From Ruminococcus sp. (GTDB lineage Bacteria; Bacillota; Clostridia; Oscillospirales; Acutalibacteraceae): 58,763 nt of DNA. The position numbers were made by a program, and so were the translations under genes. Under the pieces are notes generated by a model. It saw nothing but the letters and a program-made list of their open reading frames with translations, searched no databases and was not told where the DNA came from. Location: the NCBI GenBank assembly GCA_022779485.1, contig JALFTC010000004.1:1-58763 (forward strand), in the 5' to 3' direction. Each line of letters begins with the position of its first letter. Position 1 is the first letter of the stretch. This document shows, piece by piece, positions 52,528 to 58,763 of this stretch.

Positions 52528-53482
52528 AATAAGCGGAATTCAGTTTTCTGTGCTACTATCACTATCAACCCTTGCTTATGTCACAATGGAACAGAAAACT
52601 GTATCCTGCCTTTCAATGATAATTTCAATAGTTGTAGCATTTTTACTTCTCATACCAACATTCTTTATTTCTTCAAAAGAAAATTTAGAAATTCCCCCTG
52701 TATTTCAAGTGGTAATAGGGATTTTTGTAACAGTAATGTCGGTGTATATCCTCAACAGTTTTTCCGACTTTTTTGTAAAGAATATCAACCCAAACAGTCC
52801 ACGGTATATAATCTCCGCACTTCTCCTTTTGGCTACCTTGTATCCTGCAACAAAGGGAATAGAGGCAATTTCCCGAAGCGGAATAATTGCAGGTGCATTT
52901 GCCCTTTTTGCAATAATAGTAATAGTTGCTTTTATTCCTTACAATGATATGGCAAATTTTTCCGATAACGAAAGGTCTGCACAGCTTTATGAAATAACAG
53001 ATTTAATTATAATGTTCTCACCAATTTCTCTGTCATTTTTCTTCTTTAGAAATTTCAACACAGGCAAAGTGAAAACAGTTGCCTTACCATTCATTATTAT
53101 TTCACTTATCACTTCGGTAGTAATGTGCTTTGTAAAGCTACTGAATGTGTCAGAGTACAGACACCCCTTTTACACACTTTCACAGGTTTCCTTTAAGGTG
53201 ATACCAATGGGCTTTTCAGGACTTTTTATAGCACTTTCCATAATCTGTGTATTCTTTGCACTTCTGTACTATACCCTTATTGTAAAAAGCATGGCAAAAA
53301 CTAATACAAGGCTGATGTCCACAACATTTTTGCTTGTTGTGTATTGCCTTTCTGTGATAACCTCGTATGTTAAGGAGATAGGGGATATTTTGCTTAACAG
53401 GTATTTTCTTCTTGTGCTGTTCCTAATAGTAACCCTAATTGTGCCAATAGCGGTAAAGATAAAGGAGAATTCTAATGATTAA
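52511..53482 (+). CDS. gerAB: Spore germinant receptor subunit B (GerB family)
   Basis: 323 residues; about ten predicted membrane segments of the amino-acid-permease-like GerAB fold. It begins 'NNKISGIQFSVLLSLSTLAYVTM' and ends in a short basic tail (VKIKENSND). It likely binds the germinant within the membrane. It overlaps both neighbours, so all three genes are one operon. Slightly shorter than the typical 360 residues. Confidence 0.88.
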   Translation: MILNNKISGIQFSVLLSLSTLAYVTMEQKTVSCLSMIISIVVAFLLLIPTFFISSKENLEIPPVFQVVIGIFVTVMSVYILNSFSDFFVKNINPNSPRYIISALLLLATLYPATKGIEAISRSGIIAGAFALFAIIVIVAFIPYNDMANFSDNERSAQLYEITDLIIMFSPISLSFFFFRNFNTGKVKTVALPFIIISLITSVVMCFVKLLNVSEYRHPFYTLSQVSFKVIPMGFSGLFIALSIICVFFALLYYTLIVKSMAKTNTRLMSTTFLLVVYCLSVITSYVKEIGDILLNRYFLLVLFLIVTLIVPIAVKIKENSND

Positions 53483-54017
53483 AAAGCTACTTTCTCTTTT
53501 ACTTGTGGTTTTTGTTATGCTGTCAGCCGCAGGTTGCCAAAGCTACGAAATCAGCAAAAAACTTGTAAGTGATGTAATAGTGCTGACTAAGGAGGATATT
53601 TTCCTAATTTCAGACAGCTTTGCAAAGGAACCAAAGGTGTATTCAGTTTCCCATAAAAGCTTTGATAAATCCATAGAAGAATTAAAACAAAAGTACGACC
53701 AAAACCCCTTTTTATCCCACAGCAAGGATATAATAATTTCTGCGGAAATAACAGTTAAAGAGCTTTCTTCCTATATCGGCGAACTAAAATCCTACTACCA
53801 AATTCCCCCTGATATTAAAATTTCCCTTGCAGAAAGCCCTGTAATAGATTTGATAAAAAAGGGAGAAGTGACCTCCGACAGTTTAAATGTAATTATAAAA
53901 AACAGCAATCTGTGTGACGAAAGAATTTGTAACTACAACGAATCACTAATCGGCAAGGTATTTCCCCTTCTTTATGAGGATGACGGAGAAATATTTATCA
54001 AAAGAATCACCATTTAG
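53475..54017 (+). CDS. Short GerC-like lipoprotein (half-length)
   Basis: 180 residues, beginning within the last codons of the B subunit. The signal peptide ends in 'LSAAGC', a lipobox, so it is a lipoprotein. It aligns loosely with the N-terminal part of GerAC: an external 'HSKDIIISAEITVKELSSYI' (compare the 'H..viiisE.la..Gl' strand) and 'PDIKISLAESPVIDLI'. Typical GerAC is about 370-400 residues; the C-terminal domains are absent. There is no frameshift visible and the region after the stop is AT-rich, so it looks like a genuine short version. The third-gene position fits GerC. Confidence 0.6.
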   Translation: MIKKLLSLLLVVFVMLSAAGCQSYEISKKLVSDVIVLTKEDIFLISDSFAKEPKVYSVSHKSFDKSIEELKQKYDQNPFLSHSKDIIISAEITVKELSSYIGELKSYYQIPPDIKISLAESPVIDLIKKGEVTSDSLNVIIKNSNLCDERICNYNESLIGKVFPLLYEDDGEIFIKRITI

Positions 54018-54224
54018 CCAATGTAACAGTGACTAAAAACTATTCATTAGTGTAATATGTACAAAAATACTCCATAATTTTTTACGATAATATCTTTATA
54101 ATTCTGTATCAGCATTTAAAAATCAGCCTATTTATAGTATAATAAAATCTGTATAATTATAATATAAAGCACCTGTGTACTATGGGGTGTTTTCAAATGA
54201 TATAATTTAGGAAAGGATTTTACT

Positions 54225-55196
54225 ATGGCAACTGATTTTAAAGTGTCGCTTGACAAGATTATTAAAGAACTATCTCTTGAAACTATCTATATGCCTGTGG
54301 ATGCAGACACCGTATATGTAACATCTGCCGACATTGACCGACCGGGCTTGGAGCTTATCGGTTATCTTGACTTTTTCGATAAAAACAGAATAATGATTTT
54401 GGGATATACAGAGTACAGCTTTTTGGGCAAATTCGGTGCGGAGCAACAGCACCATGTGCTAAATGCTATTTTCAGTATGGGCCCTCCGGCTGTTATAATC
54501 ACAAGGAATATGCTCCCCACAAATGCGTTGCTTATTGCCGCCGAGGAATGCGGTGTTCCTGTGCTGAAAACCTCAGAAACCACCAGTGAGCTTTCCGCAA
54601 ACCTTATTTCATATCTCAGCAACGAACTTGCCCCACGAATTACCCGTCACGGTGTTCTTGTGGAGGTTTACGGTGAGGGTTGTCTTATCACAGGTGACAG
54701 CGGTGTTGGTAAAAGTGAAACAGCCATTGAGCTTGTTAAGCGTGGACACCGTCTTGTGGCTGACGACGCTGTTGAAATCCGTCGTACATCAAAGAAAACC
54801 CTTGTGGGAACATCCCCCGAAAATATCCGTCACTTTATCGAGCTTAGAGGTATCGGCATAATCAACGCAAGGCGTATCTTCGGTATGGGTGCTATCAAGC
54901 AAAGTGAAAAAATTGATATGGTTATCAATATGGAAATTTGGGACCCTAACCGTGCATATGATAGAATGGGACTTGACAGCGAGTACACCGAAATTTTAGG
55001 CGTAAATGTTCCCGTAACAACAATTCCCGTCCGCCCCGGTCGTAACCTTTCAATGATTATCGAGGTTGCCGCTATGAACAACCGTCAGAAGAAGATGGGC
55101 TATAATGCCGCAATGGAGCTTTTGGAAAACTTGGGTATGAGCGTTCAGGAAGAGGATGTTCAAAAAATCAAGGTAGATACCGGTTTGGGAGATTAA
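54225..55196 (+). CDS. hprK: HPr kinase/phosphorylase
   Basis: 323 residues, the usual length, with both domains. The P-loop is GDSGVGKSE (about 154-162), followed by 'VADDAVEIRR' and the HprK signature 'ELRGIGIINARRIFGMGAI'. AGGAAAGG precedes the ATG. HprK phosphorylates HPr on Ser46 in response to fructose bisphosphate, controlling carbon catabolite repression. It is the first gene of a run leading to murB, rapZ, whiA, xseB and ispA. It is distinct from the HprK-like protein at 12.9 kb, which lacks the N-terminal domain. Confidence 0.96.
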   Translation: MATDFKVSLDKIIKELSLETIYMPVDADTVYVTSADIDRPGLELIGYLDFFDKNRIMILGYTEYSFLGKFGAEQQHHVLNAIFSMGPPAVIITRNMLPTNALLIAAEECGVPVLKTSETTSELSANLISYLSNELAPRITRHGVLVEVYGEGCLITGDSGVGKSETAIELVKRGHRLVADDAVEIRRTSKKTLVGTSPENIRHFIELRGIGIINARRIFGMGAIKQSEKIDMVINMEIWDPNRAYDRMGLDSEYTEILGVNVPVTTIPVRPGRNLSMIIEVAAMNNRQKKMGYNAAMELLENLGMSVQEEDVQKIKVDTGLGD

Positions 55197-55212
55197 TGTT
55201 TTGGAGAAGAAT

Positions 55213-56109
55213 ATGGAGAAATTTTTTGGTTTTCTAAAGGATAACCACATAGATTACATTTGCGATGAACCTATGAAGAACCACACCACCTTTAAGGTTG
55301 GGGGTAACGCACAGGTTTTTGTAACAGTGAGCAGCAGAGAAGAACTTTCTTCCCTGATGAAATATATCAGTAAGGAAAATTTACCTTATTTCGTATTGGG
55401 AAAGGGCAGTAATTTACTTGTTTCCGACAGCGGAATAAAAGGTGCTGTAATCACCCTTGACGGTGAATTTTCAGAGATAAGAATTGAGGACAATAACTGC
55501 ATTTTCGCAGGTGCCGGAGCGTCCCTTATGAAGCTTTGCAGAATTGCACAGGAAAACAGCCTTTCAGGACTTGAATTTGCCTACGGTATTCCCGGCTCTG
55601 TTGGCGGCGCTGTGTTTATGAATGCCGGTGCCTACGGCGGAGAGATGAAGGATTGCATTGTTTCTGCCGACTACATCACCCCACAAGGGGAATTTGGCAC
55701 CTTTACAAAAGATGAGCTTAACCTTGGTTACAGAACTTCTGTTTTTAAGGATAAGAATTATATCATCACATCTTGTACCCTTAGCCTAAAAGAGGATAAC
55801 AAGGATATTATCAAGGAAAAAATGGATGAACTCCTGGGCAGAAGAAAGTCAAAACAGCCACTTGAATACCCTTCGGCAGGAAGTACCTTCAAAAGACCTA
55901 AGGGCGCTTTTGCCGGCACACTTATTGAGTCCTGCGGTTTAAAGGGCTTTACCATAGGCGGTGCCTGTGTATCCGAAAAACACGCAGGCTTTATAGTCAA
56001 CAAAGGCGGTGCAACCTTTGAGGATATTGACGCACTAATCAAGGAAGTACAGAAAAAGGTTAAGGATGAAACAGGATATTTCCTTGAAACCGAGGTGATT
56101 AGAATATAA
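55213..56109 (+). CDS. murB: UDP-N-acetylenolpyruvoylglucosamine reductase
   Basis: 298 residues from the ATG at 55213 (GGAG 6 bases upstream; a TTG at 55201 is weaker). It reduces the enolpyruvyl group to make UDP-MurNAc, using FAD and NADPH. 'NHTTFKVGG', 'LGKGSNLLVSDSGIKG', 'FAYGIPGSVGGAVFMNAGAYGGE' and the catalytic Ser in 'PSAGSTFKRP' identify the short, type II MurB found in Firmicutes. It overlaps rapZ by one base. Confidence 0.96.
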   Translation: MEKFFGFLKDNHIDYICDEPMKNHTTFKVGGNAQVFVTVSSREELSSLMKYISKENLPYFVLGKGSNLLVSDSGIKGAVITLDGEFSEIRIEDNNCIFAGAGASLMKLCRIAQENSLSGLEFAYGIPGSVGGAVFMNAGAYGGEMKDCIVSADYITPQGEFGTFTKDELNLGYRTSVFKDKNYIITSCTLSLKEDNKDIIKEKMDELLGRRKSKQPLEYPSAGSTFKRPKGAFAGTLIESCGLKGFTIGGACVSEKHAGFIVNKGGATFEDIDALIKEVQKKVKDETGYFLETEVIRI

Positions 56110-56975
56110 TGGAGCTTTTAATCATTTCAGGAATGTCAGGAGCAGGCAAGTCAACAGCCCTAAGAGCAGTTGAAGATATTGGTTACTACTGTGTTGACAA
56201 TATGCCACCAATGCTACTTGGAAAATTCTACGATTTGTGTCAGCAGTCAAACGACAAAAGGATGAAAAAGTGTGCTGTGGTAATAGACATAAGAAGTACC
56301 TCTGCACTTACAAACCTTTACGAGGATATTCAGAAAAATTCTTCCCACGGAAGAAAGTTTAAGATACTTTTCCTTGACGCAAAGGTGGAAACCCTTATAA
56401 CAAGGTTTAAAGAAACAAGAAGAACTCATCCTTTGGCTGATATTGTTGAGGACCGTTCTGTTGAAAAAGCAGTAAATAGAGAAAAGGTTCTCCTTGACCT
56501 TGTAAAATCCCATGCCGACTATATTGTTGACACAACCTATATGTCACTGAAACAGCTTAGAGAAAGGGTAATAGGACTGTTTTCAACAAATCCCTCGGGA
56601 AGTATGAAGGTGTCCGTTATGTCCTTTGGCTTTAAGTACGGAATACCCCTCGAGGCCGATGTGGTGTTTGACGCAAGATGCCTAATAAATCCGTATTATA
56701 TACCTGAACTAAAAAATTTAACAGGTCTTGACAAGTCTGTACGGGAGTATGTGATGAAAGAGGAAACAAGTCAAATGTTCCTTGAAAAAATCCTAAGTAT
56801 GCTTGATTTTTCACTTCCTCTCTATCAAAAAGAGGGAAAAAGTGAGCTTGTAATCGCTGTTGGCTGTACAGGGGGAAAGCACCGCTCAGTAACCCTTGCC
56901 CGAAAAATTCATTCACATCTTCACGAAGAGGGTTATCCTGTAATTATTTCACACAGAGATATTAATAAACAGTAA
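56109..56975 (+). CDS. rapZ: RNase adapter / nucleotide-binding protein RapZ (YvcJ)
   Basis: 288 residues. Walker A GMSGAGKST (about 8-16), 'YYCVDNMPP', 'RSTSALTNLYEDI' and the C-terminal 'VAVGCTGGKHRSVTLA'-type loop are hallmarks. In B. subtilis YvcJ is a GTPase/ATPase affecting competence; in E. coli RapZ guides RNase E to GlmZ. It starts in the last base of murB and is followed by whiA after 11 bases. The yvcK gene that usually separates them is missing. Confidence 0.94.
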   Translation: MELLIISGMSGAGKSTALRAVEDIGYYCVDNMPPMLLGKFYDLCQQSNDKRMKKCAVVIDIRSTSALTNLYEDIQKNSSHGRKFKILFLDAKVETLITRFKETRRTHPLADIVEDRSVEKAVNREKVLLDLVKSHADYIVDTTYMSLKQLRERVIGLFSTNPSGSMKVSVMSFGFKYGIPLEADVVFDARCLINPYYIPELKNLTGLDKSVREYVMKEETSQMFLEKILSMLDFSLPLYQKEGKSELVIAVGCTGGKHRSVTLARKIHSHLHEEGYPVIISHRDINKQ

Positions 56976-56986
56976 GGAAGATTACT

Positions 56987-57910
56987 ATGTCCTTTTCCTT
57001 TGATACAAAAAAGGAGCTTTGCCTTTTACCGCTTTCGGACAAAAGCCAAATGCACTCTTTGTGCTACGGAATTCTCCTTTTTTCAAAGAAATTTACATAT
57101 AAAGAAATTGTTTTCACCACCGAAAACAAATTCGTGGGAGATAAGCTTGAGGAAATTCTCACACTGCTTTACACCCCTGTTTTGGAGAAATCGGCAGGAC
57201 TAAGGGTGAGAAATTCTCAAAACCGGCTCATAACTATGAGGGTACTTTACGAAAGTGACTCAAACCGTATTTTTGAAAGCTTTGGTTACTCCAAGGATGA
57301 AGTTTCCCTTAGAATAAACAGGGCGAATATTACAAATGAGGGTCAACTTTCAGCCTTTTTAAGGGGGGTTTTCCTTTCCTGCGGAAGTGTTACAAACCCG
57401 GAAAAGGGCTATCATATTGAATTTAAAGTGCCTTACCGCAACCTTGCCAACGATTTGCTCACACTTCTTTGTGAAGTGGAAAATTGTTCCCTAAGACCAA
57501 AGTCGGTAATGCGACAGGGCAAGTTTATAGTGTATATCAAGGACTCGGAGCAAATTGCAGATTTTCTCACATACATCGGAGCATTCACAAGCTCCATGTC
57601 GGTGATGAATACAAAGGTGGAAAAACAGGTTCGGAACAATACAGTACGAAAGATTAATTCCGAACTTCACAACATAAACAAAACAGCCGAGGCATCCGCA
57701 AGGCAAATCACAGCAATCAAAAAGCTGATGAAAAGCAAAACCTACAATTCGCTTTCGCCGGAGCTTAAGGAAATTGCAGTTTTAAGGCTTGAAAACCCCG
57801 AAATGTCACTTAGAGATTTAGGGGGCTTAACAAAGGATAACATCAGCCGTAGCGGTGTAAATCACAGACTAAAAAAGCTGATGTCACTAATTGAAGACGA
57901 GGTGCAGTAA
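56987..57910 (+). CDS. whiA: DNA-binding sporulation/division regulator WhiA
   Basis: 307 residues; AAGGAAG precedes the ATG. The N-terminal degenerate LAGLIDADG domain has 'AFLRGVFLSCGSVTNPEKGYHIEF', and the C-terminal helix-turn-helix has 'LRDLGGLTKDNISRSGVNHRLKKL'. WhiA affects cell division and chromosome segregation in Bacillus and sporulation in Streptomyces. It is packed between rapZ and xseB (one-base overlap). Confidence 0.95.
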   Translation: MSFSFDTKKELCLLPLSDKSQMHSLCYGILLFSKKFTYKEIVFTTENKFVGDKLEEILTLLYTPVLEKSAGLRVRNSQNRLITMRVLYESDSNRIFESFGYSKDEVSLRINRANITNEGQLSAFLRGVFLSCGSVTNPEKGYHIEFKVPYRNLANDLLTLLCEVENCSLRPKSVMRQGKFIVYIKDSEQIADFLTYIGAFTSSMSVMNTKVEKQVRNNTVRKINSELHNINKTAEASARQITAIKKLMKSKTYNSLSPELKEIAVLRLENPEMSLRDLGGLTKDNISRSGVNHRLKKLMSLIEDEVQ

Positions 57911-58143
57911 TGGATAAAGATATTTCAAAAGATATGACAATAGAAGAATTAAACAAAAAACTCAGGGAGCTACTTTCTCTCCTTGAGGATAAATCAATCC
58001 CACTAAATAAGGCAATGGAAATCTACAAGGAGTCAGCAATAACCTTGGATTTATGCTACAAAGCCTTGGACAAAGCACAGGGAGAGATAAGCGATATTAA
58101 TGAACAGATTGAAAAAATCCGTCAGTCCCGTGGTGAATTATGA
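57910..58143 (+). CDS. xseB: Exodeoxyribonuclease VII small subunit
   Basis: 77 residues, typical of XseB. The start overlaps the whiA stop. The helical sequence 'MTIEELNKKLRELLSLLED...IPLNKAMEIYKESAITLDLCYKAL' matches the family consensus. It joins the large subunit XseA, which is not in this window, to form exonuclease VII. The stop overlaps ispA. Confidence 0.9.
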   Translation: MDKDISKDMTIEELNKKLRELLSLLEDKSIPLNKAMEIYKESAITLDLCYKALDKAQGEISDINEQIEKIRQSRGEL

Positions 58144-58763
58144 TGAACTATATAGAAATGATTGAAAATGAACTTTGGAGCTACCTGCCCACAGATGAAA
58201 TAACAGAAGAAAGCACCGAAAAGTGCCTTCTCCACTCAATGAGGTATTCCCTTGAGGCAGGAGGTAAGCGTGTCCGTCCAACCTTAGTTTTGCTTTTTGC
58301 AAGGCTTTTAGGTGCAGAGGAAGAAAAGGCTTTACCCTTTGCCTGTGCAATAGAGATGATACATACATACAGCCTTATTCACGACGATTTGCCCTGTATG
58401 GACGACGACGATTTACGCCGTGGCAAGCCGTCAAACCACAAGGTTTTTGGTGAAGATACAGCTCTTCTTGCAGGGGATGCACTGTTAACACTTGCATTTT
58501 CCACCGCCCTTTCCGAAAAGGCAGTTTCCCTTGTAGGTGCGGAAAAGGCGCTTAAATGCACAAGAATACTTGCCGACCTTTCAGGTGCAAAGGGAATGGT
58601 AGGCGGCCAAGTTATCGACCTTCAGTCAGAGGGAAAGAAAGTCCCTGCCGAAACCGTAAAACAGATGTACCTGAAAAAGACAGGAGCATTAATCAAAGCA
58701 TCCTGTATGATGGGAGCAGTTGTAGGCAGTAATTGTGACAGGGATATTCGCCTTGCAGAACAG
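58140..58763 (+). CDS. ispA: Geranylgeranyl/farnesyl diphosphate synthase (3' partial)
   Basis: The first 208 residues are visible; the gene runs off the right edge. The ATG at 58140 overlaps the xseB stop (ATGA); a second in-frame ATG follows at once. 'AGGKRVRPTL', the first aspartate-rich motif 'HDDLPCMDDDDLRRGKP' and 'GDALLTLAF' are diagnostic of short-chain trans-prenyl synthases (FPP/GGPP). It supplies isoprenoids such as undecaprenyl precursors. xseB-ispA is a common order. Confidence 0.93.
   Translation, partial: MMNYIEMIENELWSYLPTDEITEESTEKCLLHSMRYSLEAGGKRVRPTLVLLFARLLGAEEEKALPFACAIEMIHTYSLIHDDLPCMDDDDLRRGKPSNHKVFGEDTALLAGDALLTLAFSTALSEKAVSLVGAEKALKCTRILADLSGAKGMVGGQVIDLQSEGKKVPAETVKQMYLKKTGALIKASCMMGAVVGSNCDRDIRLAEQ

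Noticed and set aside
54018..54224. Promoter or RNA before hprK
   Set aside because: Several TATAAT-like words but no -35 at suitable spacing; a weak GCACC/GGGGTG pairing is not convincing.

Overview
The window looks like chromosome of a low-GC, spore-forming, starch-degrading clostridium of the Ruminococcus type, closest in style to R. bromii. This is inferred from gene content, not from a database match. Two proteins carry dockerin modules, several carry modules resembling starch-binding CBM26, and one looks like a cohesin-bearing scaffold; together these suggest an amylosome. There are also spore genes (sipL, spoIVA, spoVM, a ger operon) and a clostridial aconitase-isocitrate dehydrogenase-rex operon. 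I saw no rRNA, tRNA, CRISPR array, transposase or prophage.

Layout. 1-12.8 kb: surface and secreted proteins (a cohesin-like/BIG2 protein cut by the left edge, a membrane-anchored protein, a 2395-residue multi-module protein and an LRR-dockerin protein), with a short Gly-rich peptide gene and 0.8 kb of palindromic repeats among them. 12.8-17.6 kb: a tight operon of HprK-like kinase, PqqD-like protein, S24/S26-like protease, ABC exporter and family-5 nucleotidyltransferase, followed by panD; it looks like a peptide-modification and export system with no recognised cyclase or radical-SAM enzyme. 17.7-21.3 kb: uracil/xanthine permease and an LRR surface protein. 21.4-25.3 kb (minus strand): acn-icd-rex, whose promoter abuts a good Rex-type palindrome. 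25.5-33.9 kb: typA, an exonuclease, a polar amino-acid ABC transporter, a small sigma-like pair, pgeF and an RluA-family enzyme.

33.9-39.6 kb: a spore-envelope cluster (small membrane protein, a 30-residue SpoVM, sipL, spoIVA) with a CBM26/dockerin gene inside it. 39.6-47.4 kb: a 140-bp palindromic element, decarboxylase gamma and beta subunits, a Wzz/BY-kinase pair, a PLP aminotransferase and secDF. 47.4-54.0 kb: zinc-type ABC transporter, DUF4363/DUF421 pair and a divergent ger operon with a half-length GerC-like lipoprotein. 54.2 kb to the end: hprK, murB, rapZ, whiA, xseB and the start of ispA, a housekeeping run lacking the usual yvcK.

How the parts fit. The surface proteins would bind starch and dock partners, secDF helps secrete them, and hprK with rapZ/whiA links carbon status to envelope and division. 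acn-icd makes 2-oxoglutarate for glutamate under NADH/NAD control through Rex. The most unusual content is the HprK/PqqD/protease/ABC/nucleotidyltransferase operon and its possible substrate peptide at 3.2 kb.
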